Of a stretch of 36,091 bases of DNA, positions 14,563 through 23,509 are shown piece by piece. The notes beneath the pieces are model-generated. The model searched no databases. It saw only the letters and a program-made list of their open reading frames with translations, and was not told where the DNA came from. How positions within the stretch are numbered: position 1 is the stretch's first letter; each line of letters begins with the position of its first letter. Source of the DNA: Sphingomonas flavalba (GTDB taxonomy: Bacteria > Pseudomonadota > Alphaproteobacteria > Sphingomonadales > Sphingomonadaceae); NCBI RefSeq assembly GCF_004796535.1, contig NZ_SPHY01000020.1, positions 1-36,091 on the forward strand, read 5' to 3'. Made by a program: the position numbers and the translations under genes.

Positions 14563-17500
14563 AATCGCGGGTCTGCACCCGGAATCCTTCGTCGCCCACG
14601 TCGCGCAGCCAGCCGCTGTAATCGACGATGTGGTCGGCGACGACGTGGATCACCAGCCCTTCGCGCTGCACCCGCCCGCGAATGCCGATCATCGTCGCCG
14701 ACAACAGGGTGCGCCGCTGCGCCTGAAAGCGGTCGGGCCACAGGACGCCGTTGGCGACGCCGCTTTCATCCTCGATGGTGACGAACACCACGCCCTTGGC
14801 GCTGCCCGGCCGCTGGCGGACCAGGATGATGCCGGCGACTTCCACCGCCTGCCCGTCGCGCGCATTGGCCAGCGCGGCGCACGGTATGACGCCATGCCGC
14901 CCAAGCCGCGCGCGCAGGAAGCTGACCGGATGGGCGCGCAGCGATAGCTGGATCGCGCGATAATCCTCGACCACTTCCGTGCCGGGACCGAGCGGCCGGG
15001 TGGCGACGGCCGGCTCTGCGCTTTCCGGCCCGTCGAGCGCGGCGAACAGCGGCAGCGCGCCGAGCCCAAGCCCGCGTGCCTGCCACAGCGCCTGCCGCCG
15101 GTCGACGCCGAGGCAGGCAAAGGCGTCCGCCTCCGCCAGCCGCTCGATCGCCGCCACCGGCACTTTGGCGCGGCGCTGCACCGCCTCGACGGACGCGAAC
15201 GGTCCGTTTGCGCGCGCCGCCAGGATCGCGGTAGCATGGCTTTCCGCCAGGCCCTGAACCATCCGCAGGCCAAGGCGCAGCGGCCGCAGCCGGTCCGTTC
15301 CGGTCTCGACGGCCGTATCCCAATCGCTGGCGTTGATGCAGGGCGGATGCACCGTCACGCCGTGCGCCTGCGCGTCGCGGACGATCTGAGCCGGAGCGTA
15401 GAAGCCCATCGGCTGGGCACCCAGCAGCGCCGCGCAGAAAATGTCGGGGTGATGGTGCTTCAACCAGCAGGAGGCATAGGCGATCCGGGCAAAGCTCGCC
15501 GCGTGGCTTTCGGGAAAGCCGTAGCTGCCGAACCCCTCGATCTGGCGAAATGTGCGCTCGGCGAAATCGCGCTGATAGCCGCGCGCCACCATCCCCTCCA
15601 CCAGCTTGGTGTAGAAACGGCTGACCCCGCCGGTCATCTTGAACGTCGCCATCGACCGGCGCAGCGCGTCCGCCTCCGCCGCGGTGAAGCCGGCGCCGAC
15701 GATCGCCACCTTCATCGCCTGCTCCTGGAACAGCGGCACGCCCAGTGTCTTTTTGAGGACCGCGCGCAATTCCTCGCTCGGATACTCAGGCTCCTCCTTG
15801 CCCTCGCGCCGGCGCAGATAGGGGTGGACCATGTCGCCCTGGATCGGCCCGGGCCGGACGATCGCGATCTCGATGACCAGGTCGTAGAATGTCTTCGGCT
15901 TCAGGCGCGGCAACATGCTCATCTGCGCCCGGCTCTCGATCTGGAAGGTGCCGAGCGTGTCGGCTTTCTGGATCATCGCATAAACGGCGGGGTCGTCGGC
16001 CTGCAGCACGTCCGACGCCATCGTCATCTCGATCTGCTTGTGGGCGGCGAGCAGGGCGAAGGCGCGGCGCAGGCAGCCGAGCATGCCCAGCCCCAATATG
16101 TCGACCTTCATGAAGCCCAGCGACTCGATGTCCTCCTTTTCCCATTCGATGACCCGGCGTTTCTCCATCGCCGCCGGTTCGATCGGCACCAGCGAATCGA
16201 GCCGGTCGCGGGTCAGCACGAAACCGCCGGGGTGCTGCGACAGATGGCGCGGCGTGCCGATCAGCCGGGCGGCCAGTTCAAGCGCCAGCGCCAGCCGCGG
16301 CTCGCCGGGGTCGAGGCCGAGCGCGGCGGCATCCTCCGCCTTCACCCCCTTTTCCCCCCAGTGGGAGATCTGGGTGGACAGGGCGGCGGTCATGTCTTCC
16401 GGCAGGCCGAGCGCCTTGCCGACCTCGCGGATCGCCCCGCGCCCACGATAGCGGCTGACCACCGCGGTCAGTGCCGCATGCTGCTCGCCGTAGGTATCGT
16501 AGATCCACTGGATCACCTCTTCGCGGCGCTCATGCTCGAAATCAACGTCGATGTCGGGCGGCTCGTCGCGCTCGGGCGAGATGAACCGCTCGAACAGCAA
16601 TGTGTGGAAGATCGGGTCGATCGGGGTGATGCCGAGGACGTAGCAGATCATCGAATTGGCCGCCGATCCGCGCCCCTGGCACAGGATTTCCTGGCTGCGC
16701 GCGAAGCTGACGATCGAATTGACGGTCAGGAAATAGGGTGCGTAACCCTTCGCGCCGACCAGTTTCAGTTCATGCTCCAACTGGTTGGCATAAGCGGGCG
16801 GCACGCCGCCGGGGAATTGCCGCGCCAGCGCCGCACGCGTCAGTTGCTCCAGCGCCACCTGCGGCGAACGGCCCGAAAACAGGATCTCGTCGGGATATTG
16901 ATAGGATAGCTGGCGCAGCGAAAAGGCACAGCGTTCGGCGATGACGGCGGTGGCGCGAACCGCATCCGGGTGGTCGGCGAAGCGCCGCGCCATCTCCTCC
17001 GGCCCTTTCAGATGACGGTCGGCATAGCGCTTGCGGCGGAAACCGAGCGCGTCGATCGTACACTTCTCGCGGATTGCGGTGACGACATCCTGCAGCATCC
17101 GCAAATCGCGGTGATGATAGAGGATGTCGCCGGTCGCCAGCGGCCGGATGCCGAACCGCCGGCCGAGCGCGGCCAGCTGGTGCAGGCGCAGCGCGTCGCC
17201 GGGGCGGCGGCGCAGACTGAGCGCGATATGGGCGCGCTCGCCGAACAGGTCCGCCATCCACGCCAGCGCACCTTCGGTCGCTGCATCGGCCTCGTCGGGG
17301 ACGAAGGCGGCGACCAGTCCGTCGGCGGCGGCGGCGACATCCTCCCAGTGGAGGAAGCAATGGCCTTTCTCTCCGCGCTGGGCGTCGGCGCGCGCCTTGC
17401 CGGCGGTCAACAGCCGGGTCAGCCGCCCCCATCCGGCCCGGTCCTCCGGCCAGACGAGCAGCGAATCGCCGCCGACCAGATCGATCCGGCAGCCGGGGAT

Positions 17501-17689
17501 GTGGCGCACCCCGGTCCGCTCCGCCGCCAGCAAGGCCCGGACCTGCCCGGCAACGCTGTTGCGATCGACGATGGCAAGCGCCGGCAGGCCGAGCATGGCG
17601 GCGGTCTCGAACAGATCGTCCGGCGCCGAAACGCCGCGCAGAAAGCTGTAATGGCTGGTGACGTGCAGTTCGTGATAGACGGCGCTCAT
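14555..17689 (-). CDS. dnaE2: Error-prone DNA polymerase III alpha subunit DnaE2 (ImuC)
   Basis: 1044 residues, the usual DnaE2 size and shorter than replicative DnaE. It carries out the synthesis step of damage-induced mutagenesis with ImuA and ImuB. The N-terminal PHP domain starts [15 protein letters not shown]. The polymerase core has [19 protein letters not shown] (337-355) and the catalytic aspartates in [11 protein letters not shown] (378-388). Further core blocks are [30 protein letters not shown] and the helix-hairpin-helix region. The C-terminus has an OB-fold ([20 protein letters not shown]) and ends in [14 protein letters not shown]. Its ATG overlaps the imuB stop (ATGA), so it is the third cistron of the cassette. 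Confidence 0.97.
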   Translation of the reverse strand: MSAVYHELHVTSHYSFLRGVSAPDDLFETAAMLGLPALAIVDRNSVAGQVRALLAAERTGVRHIPGCRIDLVGGDSLLVWPEDRAGWGRLTRLLTAGKARADAQRGEKGHCFLHWEDVAAAADGLVAAFVPDEADAATEGALAWMADLFGERAHIALSLRRRPGDALRLHQLAALGRRFGIRPLATGDILYHHRDLRMLQDVVTAIREKCTIDALGFRRKRYADRHLKGPEEMARRFADHPDAVRATAVIAERCAFSLRQLSYQYPDEILFSGRSPQVALEQLTRAALARQFPGGVPPAYANQLEHELKLVGAKGYAPYFLTVNSIVSFARSQEILCQGRGSAANSMICYVLGITPIDPIFHTLLFERFISPERDEPPDIDVDFEHERREEVIQWIYDTYGEQHAALTAVVSRYRGRGAIREVGKALGLPEDMTAALSTQISHWGEKGVKAEDAAALGLDPGEPRLALALELAARLIGTPRHLSQHPGGFVLTRDRLDSLVPIEPAAMEKRRVIEWEKEDIESLGFMKVDILGLGMLGCLRRAFALLAAHKQIEMTMASDVLQADDPAVYAMIQKADTLGTFQIESRAQMSMLPRLKPKTFYDLVIEIAIVRPGPIQGDMVHPYLRRREGKEEPEYPSEELRAVLKKTLGVPLFQEQAMKVAIVGAGFTAAEADALRRSMATFKMTGGVSRFYTKLVEGMVARGYQRDFAERTFRQIEGFGSYGFPESHAASFARIAYASCWLKHHHPDIFCAALLGAQPMGFYAPAQIVRDAQAHGVTVHPPCINASDWDTAVETGTDRLRPLRLGLRMVQGLAESHATAILAARANGPFASVEAVQRRAKVPVAAIERLAEADAFACLGVDRRQALWQARGLGLGALPLFAALDGPESAEPAVATRPLGPGTEVVEDYRAIQLSLRAHPVSFLRARLGRHGVIPCAALANARDGQAVEVAGIILVRQRPGSAKGVVFVTIEDESGVANGVLWPDRFQAQRRTLLSATMIGIRGRVQREGLVIHVVADHIVDYSGWLRDVGDEGFRVQTRDFK

Positions 17690-19305
17690 CCGAACAGACC
17701 GTGCAGATACCAGCGCATGTCGCCGCTACGCCCATCCTCGCCGTCGCCGCGCCGGAACAACCAGAAACGGGCACCCGTCTCGTCCTCGACCCGGAAATAG
17801 TCGCGGACCGCCTCGGCCTCCGCCGGGCGTTTCCACCATTCCCCATAGATCCGTTCCGGCCCGTCGGCGCGCGCTACCGTGTAGAGCCTGCCGCGCCAGC
17901 GGAAGCGGCGGGGCGGCAGATCGGGCAGCTCGACCAGCACATGGTCGACCGGCTCCGGCGGCGACAGCAGCCGCACCGGCCGTGGCCAGCGATCCGGCCA
18001 GCCGGGCGGAACGACCAGCGGGTTGCCCCGCTGGATGCTGCGTTCCGGCACGTCGCTCTCGACGGCGCCGACCCGGTAGATGCGGCCGGTGCCGATCCGG
18101 CCGGCCAGCCGGTCGATCAGCGGGGCAAGGTCGGTTTCGGGTCCGGTGGCGATCGGCTGCGGCGCCAGAATTTCGCAGCGCAACGCGACAAGGCGAAGCG
18201 TGTCCAGCCCGTAACCCGGCTCGATCCTTTCCAGCCTGAGCCTGAACAGCCGGTCCAGATGCGCCGGATCGCGGCTGGCGCGGGCGGTGCCGACAAGGAT
18301 GCACTGGTCGGCGCCGTCGACGCGCACCCCGTCCAGCCGCAGCAGGCGGGCGCCAAGCCCGCGTTCGGCCAGTCGGCCAGCCAGCTCCGCGGTGAGCCGG
18401 GTCACCGCGGCCTGGATCGCCGCCGCATCGGCGATCGGTTCGGCAAAGCGCAGCGTCGCGGCGGGCGCGTCGCCTGGGACGATCGCCGCGATCGGTTCGG
18501 CCACGCGCCCGAACGCCTGGTCGAGGCGGAGCAGCACCTCCTGCCCGAAACGCCGGCCGAGCGGCGCGCGCGGCAAGGTGGCCAGCGCCCCGACGGTGTC
18601 GATGCCCAGCCGCCGCAACGTGGCAAGGAGAGCGGGGTCGAGGCGCAACGCCACCACCGGTAGCGGGGCCAGCATCCGCGCCTGTTCGCCCGGCGGGCAC
18701 AGGGTCAGCGCCGCTTCGCCGAACCGGGCAAGAGCATGGGCGGCCCCGACGCTGTCGGCGATGGCGATGCGCGCATGGTGGCCGATTCGGGCGCAGAAAC
18801 GCAGGATATGCGCCGCCATGCCCCGCTCGCCGCCGAACAGATGGGCACAGCCGGTGATGTCGAGCCACAGGCCGTCCGTGCCGCAAACCTGGGTGACCGG
18901 GCTCCAGCAGCGGGCGGCGTGGAGCGCCAGCCGGGTCAATCGCGCGGCATCGCCCGGCGGGTCGGCCGCGCGAACGATCAGGTCCGGCGCCAATGCCAGT
19001 GCCTGGCTGAGCGCCATGCCTGGCATCAACCCCGCCGCGCGCGCGGCGGCGGATAGCGCGGCAAGGATGCGGCGCTGCCCGTCACGGCACACGGTGGCGA
19101 GCGGCGGCCGCCCGTCGCCGGCCGGTCGTTCCGGCGGCACAGGGGTGGGGGCGCTGGCCCAGCGCGCGCCGGGCCGCCAGCCGTCGTTGCGCGGGGGCGG
19201 TGCCGCCGGGCGCGGCGGATCAAGCTGCCCGCCGGCCCGGCCATCGCCCGGCAGAAGCCGCTCGATCGCCAGGTCCGGCAGGCAGAGCGAGGCGACCCTC
19301 GGCAT
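17686..19305 (-). CDS. imuB: ImuB, inactive Y-family polymerase-like mutasome protein
   Basis: 539 residues. ImuB is a Y-family polymerase relative without catalytic acidic residues that bridges DnaE2 and the beta clamp. The start is [19 protein letters not shown], then a Pro-rich insert (about residues 25-65), then [54 protein letters not shown] and [20 protein letters not shown]. The C-terminal half includes [20 protein letters not shown] and ends RFWLFRRGD...WYLHGLFG. The ATG at 19305 has GGAGGG upstream. The same frame is open for 116 more codons, but those are the imuA region read out of frame. It overlaps imuA by 86 bp and dnaE2 by 4 bp. Confidence 0.94.
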   Translation of the reverse strand: MPRVASLCLPDLAIERLLPGDGRAGGQLDPPRPAAPPPRNDGWRPGARWASAPTPVPPERPAGDGRPPLATVCRDGQRRILAALSAAARAAGLMPGMALSQALALAPDLIVRAADPPGDAARLTRLALHAARCWSPVTQVCGTDGLWLDITGCAHLFGGERGMAAHILRFCARIGHHARIAIADSVGAAHALARFGEAALTLCPPGEQARMLAPLPVVALRLDPALLATLRRLGIDTVGALATLPRAPLGRRFGQEVLLRLDQAFGRVAEPIAAIVPGDAPAATLRFAEPIADAAAIQAAVTRLTAELAGRLAERGLGARLLRLDGVRVDGADQCILVGTARASRDPAHLDRLFRLRLERIEPGYGLDTLRLVALRCEILAPQPIATGPETDLAPLIDRLAGRIGTGRIYRVGAVESDVPERSIQRGNPLVVPPGWPDRWPRPVRLLSPPEPVDHVLVELPDLPPRRFRWRGRLYTVARADGPERIYGEWWKRPAEAEAVRDYFRVEDETGARFWLFRRGDGEDGRSGDMRWYLHGLFG

Positions 19306-20005
19306 CGCAGCCCTCCACCAGTCCTTCCCATCCGGGGCCGCCGCGCTGGCGGACCAGCGCAACCTGCCAGCGCGGCCGGCCGACGCCGGCCACCGGCAGC
19401 GGCGCCGATGGCGCGCAGCCGATCCGCCAGCGGCTGACCGCGACCGACGGCGCCGCCAGCGGGTCGGCACCCGTCCGCCGCCAGCGCCGCAGCAGCAGCG
19501 CCAGTCCTCCGCCTTCGGCGGCCGCCAGTTGCAGCCGGCGCAGCGCGGCCATGCCGACTCGTCCCGTCTCGCCGATGACGGCGGCCAGCCCGCCGTGCCG
19601 CAACCCATCCTCCACCGCCGCCAGCATACCGTCTTCGGCGTCGGCTTCGGCATGGATCAGGCGCTCGGGGCCAAGGCCGGCAAGCGCCAGGCCGGGAGCG
19701 AAAAGATCGCGGTGCGTTATCACCCACAGCACCGGCATCCCCCGTGTGGCGGCTGCCCGCGCGGCAATGCCGGCGGTAAACAGGGTCGCTGCCGCGTCGT
19801 CGCCCAGGGCCGGGCTGGCCGGCGCGATTTCGTGCAGCGCAGCGCCCGCCAACCCACCATGCGCCAGACGATCGTCGATCGCCGCGACGCCGAAAGGCAG
19901 CGCGGTCGCTGTCGCGTCCGTCGCCGGGGCAAGCGCGGCGATGCGCGCACGCAAGGCGGCAAGTTCGGATGGCAGGTCAACGGGATGTGTGGCGCCGGAG
20001 TCCAT
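19220..20005 (-). CDS. imuA: ImuA, RecA-like mutasome protein
   Basis: 261 residues, first gene of the imuA-imuB-dnaE2 translesion cassette. ImuA is a RecA-fold relative that supports ImuB and DnaE2 at damaged forks. Visible features are ALPFGVAAIDDRLAHGGLAG (about 35-54) followed by ALHEIAPASPALGDDAAA; VLWVITHRDLFAPGLALAGL; RLIHAEADAEDGMLAAVEDG; and the C-terminal [16 protein letters not shown]. No canonical Walker A lysine motif is seen, as is common in this family. The ATG at 20005 has almost no room for a ribosome site because the LexA box begins 3 bp away. The 3' end extends 86 bp into imuB. Confidence 0.92.
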   Translation of the reverse strand: MDSGATHPVDLPSELAALRARIAALAPATDATATALPFGVAAIDDRLAHGGLAGAALHEIAPASPALGDDAAATLFTAGIAARAAATRGMPVLWVITHRDLFAPGLALAGLGPERLIHAEADAEDGMLAAVEDGLRHGGLAAVIGETGRVGMAALRRLQLAAAEGGGLALLLRRWRRTGADPLAAPSVAVSRWRIGCAPSAPLPVAGVGRPRWQVALVRQRGGPGWEGLVEGCDAEGRLALPAGPGDRAASAGRWPGRRAA

Positions 20006-20007
20006 TT

Positions 20008-20022
20008 GTTCTTATTATGTTC
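20008..20022 (-). promoter_or_regulatory. LexA (SOS) box of the imuA operon
   Basis: The plus strand reads GTTCTTATTATGTTC, exactly GTTC-N7-GTTC, the established alphaproteobacterial LexA site. On the operon strand it contains CATAAT (20019-20014), a good -10 hexamer, with TCGACT (20040-20035) as a rough -35 at a short 15-bp spacing. LexA binding would therefore cover the -10. The site is 3 bp from the imuA ATG. Confidence 0.88.
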
Positions 20023-20067
20023 TCATTAGAAAAGAGTCGAGCGGCTTTGGCGGGCAACGTTATCGCG

Positions 20068-20096
20068 TTGGAAAAAGAGGACGAACGTCATAAATT
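20068..20096 (+). promoter_or_regulatory. Candidate sigma70-type promoter for the 81-aa protein gene
   Basis: TTGGAA (20068-20073), a 17-bp spacer and TAAATT (20091-20096) lie in an A/T-rich patch between the divergent imuA and small-protein genes. Transcription would start near 20103, about 60 bp before the ATG at 20163. The hexamers fit the consensus loosely. Confidence 0.45.
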
Positions 20097-20162
20097 TCTA
20101 TGGCGTGCCTCCGTCATATGCAGTAGCGATTCTGCGCTGAGTTCAATGCACTGGAGGTCTCT

Positions 20163-20408
20163 ATGAAGAAATTGGGTACGGTCGCAGCCGCTTTAGCCGC
20201 CTTCACCATGTCGGTCGCGCCGGCGCTTGCGGCGGTTCCAACCTCCGCCTCGCGCCTGTCGGTCGCGCAGAACAGCCGCGTCGCCGCTGCCACCGAGGAC
20301 AGCTCGAAGCTCGCCGGTGGCGCGCTGATCGGTATCGCCCTCGCCGTCGCCGCGGTGGTCGCGGTGATCGTGATCGCCAGCGACGACGACAAGCCGGCCA
20401 GCGCCTGA
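20163..20408 (+). CDS. Small exported or membrane protein of unknown function
   Basis: 81 residues. It starts MKKLGTVAAALAAFTMSVAP and then ALA, a clear signal peptide with probable cleavage after residue 23. A short Ser/Ala-rich stretch follows, then a hydrophobic helix at about 50-73 (GALIGIALAVAAVVAVIVIA) and an acidic tail ending DDDKPASA. GGAGG lies 7 bp before the ATG. It has its own candidate promoter and a strong terminator, so it is probably a single-gene, well-expressed unit. No family is recognised. Its place next to the SOS cassette looks incidental, since its promoter is separate from the LexA box. Confidence 0.85.
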   Translation: MKKLGTVAAALAAFTMSVAPALAAVPTSASRLSVAQNSRVAAATEDSSKLAGGALIGIALAVAAVVAVIVIASDDDKPASA

Positions 20409-20433
20409 TTCGCTGACCGTCGATCCGTTGTAG

Positions 20434-20468
20434 AAAACGCCGCGGCTCTCACGGGTCGCGGCGTTTTT
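20434..20468 (+). terminator. Rho-independent terminator
   Basis: AACGCCGCG (20436-20444) pairs perfectly with CGCGGCGTT (20457-20465), with a 12-base loop and a run of five T (20464-20468). It follows the 81-aa gene by 25 bp and is the clearest intrinsic terminator in the window. The A-run on the left arm lets it work on the opposite strand too. Confidence 0.88.
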
Positions 20469-20528
20469 CATATGGGTCCGCCGCCTCCCATGCTGGCCTT
20501 GCGCGGGGCTCTGGCCTAAGGCGCGGCC

Positions 20529-21278
20529 ATGCCGCACGATCCCGCCTTCATCGTCGCCGCCTGTGTCGCGGTGACGCTGGTCGGGCTGGCCAAGGGCGGT
20601 TTCGCCGGACTGGGCGCGCTCGGCACGCCGATCATGGCGCTGGCGATCTCGCCGGTCGCTGCCGCGGCGATCCTGCTGCCGATCCTGATCGTCCAGGACA
20701 TCGTCAGCGTCTGGTGTTTCCGGGCGCATTGGAACCGGCGGATCGTACTGGTCATGTTGCCCGGCGCGCTGGTCGGCGTAGCCCTCGGCTGGGCGATGGC
20801 CGCGCTGGTCAGCGAGCGCGCGGTGATGGCGGCGGTTGGCGCCGTCACCCTGTTGTTCGGCCTGTCACGCCTGTGGATCGAGCGGCGCGGCCGGATTCCG
20901 ATACCCGCCGGCGGACCGGAATGGGTCGGTGGCCTGTTCGGGGTCGCGACCGGCTTCGCCAGCCAGATCGCCCATGCCGGCAGTCCGCCCTTTCAGATGT
21001 GGGTGGCGCCGAAGCGGCTGCCCCACCTCGAATATGTCGGCACCAGCGCGATCGTCTTCGCGCTGGTCAACTGGGCGAAGGTGCCGGCCTATGCCGCGCT
21101 CGGCCAGTTCACGCGCGAGAACCTGACCATCGCCGCGGCTTTGCTGCCGGTGGCGCTGCTGTCGACCTTCGCCGGCGTCTGGCTGGTCCGGCGGGTCAGC
21201 GGCCCGCTATTCTACACGTTGCTCTATGTGCTGATGGTGGCGCTTGGTTCGAAATTGTTGTGGGATGCCTGGCCGTGA
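20529..21278 (+). CDS. TauE/SafE family sulfite/organosulfonate exporter-like permease
   Basis: 249 residues, about eight membrane helices. Family markers are GLAKGGFAGLGALGTPIMAL near the N-terminus, ILLPILIVQDIVSVW, the central GVATGFASQIAHAGSPPFQM and the repeat-two segment GTSAIVFALVNWAKVPAYAALGQ. TauE/SafE members move sulfite, sulfoacetate or similar small anions; substrate is not shown here and no sulfur-metabolism genes are adjacent. AAGG lies about 8 bp before the ATG. The end overlaps the next gene as GTGA. Confidence 0.92.
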   Translation: MPHDPAFIVAACVAVTLVGLAKGGFAGLGALGTPIMALAISPVAAAAILLPILIVQDIVSVWCFRAHWNRRIVLVMLPGALVGVALGWAMAALVSERAVMAAVGAVTLLFGLSRLWIERRGRIPIPAGGPEWVGGLFGVATGFASQIAHAGSPPFQMWVAPKRLPHLEYVGTSAIVFALVNWAKVPAYAALGQFTRENLTIAAALLPVALLSTFAGVWLVRRVSGPLFYTLLYVLMVALGSKLLWDAWP

Positions 21279-21670
21279 CCGATGCCGCCGTCCTTGCCGA
21301 TGCCGAACGGATCCGCGCGCTGCTGGTCGCTGCCGCCCGCGCGGGGGAGGCGGTCAGCTATTCCGGTCTGCTCGGCCGGCTTGGCCTGCGCTTCACCCGG
21401 CCGAAGATGCGGGCGCTGTGCAAGACGCTCGACCATATCGACCGGCTTGGCGTAGCGCAGAGCGAGCCCGGCCTGGCGGTGCTGGTCGTGCGCGAAAGCG
21501 ATGGGTTGCCGGGCCAGGGCTGGTGGACGGGGGGCCGGGCGCTGGCTCTCGGCTATGACGGGGACTGGACAGGCCCGGCGGCGCGGGCGCTGGTACGAAA
21601 GGAACAGCAAGCCGCCTTCGCCTATTGGCAGGCGACCAGGCGGGAGGAAAGCCGATGGCCGACGACGTGA
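21275..21670 (+). CDS. Uncharacterised 131-aa protein coupled to TauE/SafE and ung
   Basis: Starts at a GTG that overlaps the preceding stop (GTGA) and ends 16 bp inside ung, so translation is coupled on both sides. The N-terminal half ([20 protein letters not shown], then [20 protein letters not shown]) looks like a small helix-turn-helix or winged-helix unit. The second half has [20 protein letters not shown] and a C-terminal helix, [17 protein letters not shown]. The layout loosely recalls alkyltransferase-like DNA-binding domains, but the PCHR motif is absent, so I do not assign it. There is no Met before the middle of the protein, which supports the GTG start. Confidence 0.72.
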   Translation: MTDAAVLADAERIRALLVAAARAGEAVSYSGLLGRLGLRFTRPKMRALCKTLDHIDRLGVAQSEPGLAVLVVRESDGLPGQGWWTGGRALALGYDGDWTGPAARALVRKEQQAAFAYWQATRREESRWPTT

Positions 21671-22383
21671 AACTGCACGAAAGCTGGCGTACGCCGCTGA
21701 TGCCGGAATTCACCAGCCCTTACATGCAGGCGCTGAAGCGCTTCCTGCTGGCGGAAAAGGCGGCCGGCAAACGCATCTTCCCGCGGGGCGGCGAGTATTT
21801 CCGCGCGCTCGACCTGACGCCGCTCGACTCGGTGCGTGTCGTGATCCTGGGGCAGGACCCCTATCACGGCGCCGGCCAGGCGCACGGCCTGTGTTTCAGC
21901 GTGCAGCCGGGGGTGCGTACGCCGCCGTCGCTGGTCAACATCTACAAGGAACTGCACAGCGACCTGGGGTTGACCCCGCCGCGCCACGGTTTTCTGGAAC
22001 ATTGGGCCCGGCAGGGCGTGCTGCTGCTGAACAGCGTGCTGACCGTCGAGATGGGCCGCGCCGCGGCGCACCAGGGGCAAGGATGGGAACGCTTCACCGA
22101 CGCGGTGATCGCGCTGGTCAACGACAGCCCGCAGCCGGTCGTGTTCATGCTGTGGGGCAGCTACGCGCAACGAAAGGCGGCGTTCGTCGACCAGCGTCGC
22201 CATCTGGTGCTGAAGGCCCCGCATCCGTCGCCGCTGTCCGCCCATAACGGTTTCTTCGGCTGCCGCCATTTCTCGAAGGCCAACGCCTTCCTCGAAAGCC
22301 ACGGCCGCGAGCCGATCGATTGGGCATTGCCCGAAAACCCTATGTCAGACAGTCTCGCAGCCGCAGCCAGTCCGCCTGCTTGA
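21655..22383 (+). CDS. ung: Uracil-DNA glycosylase, family 1
   Basis: 242 residues. Removes uracil from DNA to start base-excision repair of deaminated cytosine. The catalytic water-activating motif GQDPYHG is at 66-72 (Asp68), the uracil pocket continues with [22 protein letters not shown] is at 122-132, and the DNA-intercalating loop [18 protein letters not shown] is at 190-207. GGAGGAAAG precedes the ATG at 21655. The last 44 bp overlap the end of the convergent deoxyinosine-glycosylase-like gene, and the C-terminal tail ([12 protein letters not shown]) extends past the family core. Confidence 0.97.
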   Translation: MADDVKLHESWRTPLMPEFTSPYMQALKRFLLAEKAAGKRIFPRGGEYFRALDLTPLDSVRVVILGQDPYHGAGQAHGLCFSVQPGVRTPPSLVNIYKELHSDLGLTPPRHGFLEHWARQGVLLLNSVLTVEMGRAAAHQGQGWERFTDAVIALVNDSPQPVVFMLWGSYAQRKAAFVDQRRHLVLKAPHPSPLSAHNGFFGCRHFSKANAFLESHGREPIDWALPENPMSDSLAAAASPPA

Positions 22384-22834
22384 CCTCGGCCCGGACGGCG
22401 CAGGCACCGCTGCTCGACAGCAGGGTCAGCGTCCGGTAGCGCGCCGCCGCCGCACCGAGCTGCCGCAACCCGGTGCTTGCCGCCTTGACGCCATTGAACG
22501 CAATCGTCGTCAGTCCCGGCAGGGTCGCGGCCATGGCCGCCAGATCGCGCAGTTCCGGGTTGCGGATCGCGCTGTCGAGGCTGCCTTGCCGCTCGGCGGC
22601 GGCGATCACGTCCCACAGGCCGATACGGTGGGCGCGCAGCACATCCAGCCGCGCCGGATAAGCCAGCGCGCGCAGATCGACGGCGATGACCATGCCGACC
22701 AGCGCCCAGAAACGGTTGCCGGGATTGGCGTAATACTGTCGGGCGTCGAGCGAGCGCCGCCCCGGCAGGCTGCCGAGGATCAGCAGTCGCGTCCGTTCGT
22801 CGACGACCGGGGGGAATGCCTGCTCCCGCGTCAT
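22340..22834 (-). CDS. DNA-deoxyinosine glycosylase-like protein (UDG superfamily)
   Basis: 164 residues. The entry motif [20 protein letters not shown] (21-40) followed by RFW is the signature of the hypoxanthine/deoxyinosine glycosylase branch (UDG family 6), which removes hypoxanthine formed by adenine deamination. Further on come [30 protein letters not shown] and LLSSSGA, corresponding to the family motifs. The ATG at 22834 overlaps the lipoprotein stop (ATGA). The 3' end overlaps ung by 44 bp on the other strand, so two glycosylases for deaminated bases sit tail to tail. Confidence 0.9.
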   Translation of the reverse strand: MTREQAFPPVVDERTRLLILGSLPGRRSLDARQYYANPGNRFWALVGMVIAVDLRALAYPARLDVLRAHRIGLWDVIAAAERQGSLDSAIRNPELRDLAAMAATLPGLTTIAFNGVKAASTGLRQLGAAAARYRTLTLLSSSGACAVRAEVKQADWLRLRDCLT

Positions 22835-23361
22835 TCCTGTGGGCAAAGGTCGGTGCGCGCCTCGCGCTTGCCGCCGCTGTACCACTGGCCTGCCTCGCCC
22901 ATCGTCTCGGCATCATGATAGCAGACCTGCGCCGCCGTTCCGGCCGGGTCGATCAGGATCGTCCAGCGATGGTCGCCGCAGTTATGCGCCTGGCAACCGG
23001 TGGAGAGCAGCCTGCCATCCTTCAGGATGATCGGCCCGCTCGGCCCGGCGCCGGGATTGAGCACCCAGTCGAGCACCGCCTTGTCGCCGACCGCCGCCGT
23101 CACCGCCCCGGTCACCAGCGGGTTGGCGAGGAAAGTCGCGCCGCCGACTTCATCGAACGGGTATTTGCCGACATAGCCGGCCAGTGCCGCCGCGTCGCCG
23201 GTCGCCGGTGCCGTGGTGTCGGCGGGGGCGGCGCCCGCCATGTTCTCCGCCGCTTCGGCGGTGCCGTTGGCGTCCACGGTGGCGGCGTGGTTGCCGCCGC
23301 CGCTGCACGCCGCGCAAAGCAATGCGGCGGCGAAGGGTATGACATGACGTGCTGCGGTCAT
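22831..23361 (-). CDS. Predicted lipoprotein of unknown function
   Basis: 176 residues. The signal MTAARHVIPFAAALLCAACS carries a lipobox (LCAAC), so Cys19 should be lipidated. A low-complexity Ala/Thr/Gly linker follows (about 20-60), then a folded domain with YVGKYPFDEVGGATFLANPL, LSTGCQAHNCGDHRWTILID and VCYHDAETMGEAGQWYSGGK. The paired cysteines around CQAHNC and the later VCYH suggest a disulfide-stabilised periplasmic domain, reminiscent of small inhibitor-type proteins, but the function is unknown. The start is at the ATG at 23361; the frame remains open further upstream without a signal-like sequence. Confidence 0.82.
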   Translation of the reverse strand: MTAARHVIPFAAALLCAACSGGGNHAATVDANGTAEAAENMAGAAPADTTAPATGDAAALAGYVGKYPFDEVGGATFLANPLVTGAVTAAVGDKAVLDWVLNPGAGPSGPIILKDGRLLSTGCQAHNCGDHRWTILIDPAGTAAQVCYHDAETMGEAGQWYSGGKREARTDLCPQE

Positions 23362-23509
23362 AGGGCATCCTCCCGTCCGGTTACGGGCGCAGCATGCCAT
23401 GGCGGCGGCGCCCGCGCACCCGCATTCGTCACTCTGCATTTGTCGTCAAGGCCGGTTCCGCCGCGACTGGCTTTGGCTTAGAAGCCTCGCATTCCACAGG
23501 AGTTTCTTG

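Noticed and set aside
15236-16909. A 557-codon open frame antisense to dnaE2
   Set aside because: Composition of a shadow frame; dnaE2 is complete on the other strand.
19306-19653. N-terminal extension of imuB by 116 codons
   Set aside because: This stretch is imuA read in the wrong frame (Trp/Arg/Cys-rich); the ATG at 19305 with GGAGGG matches the family N-terminus.
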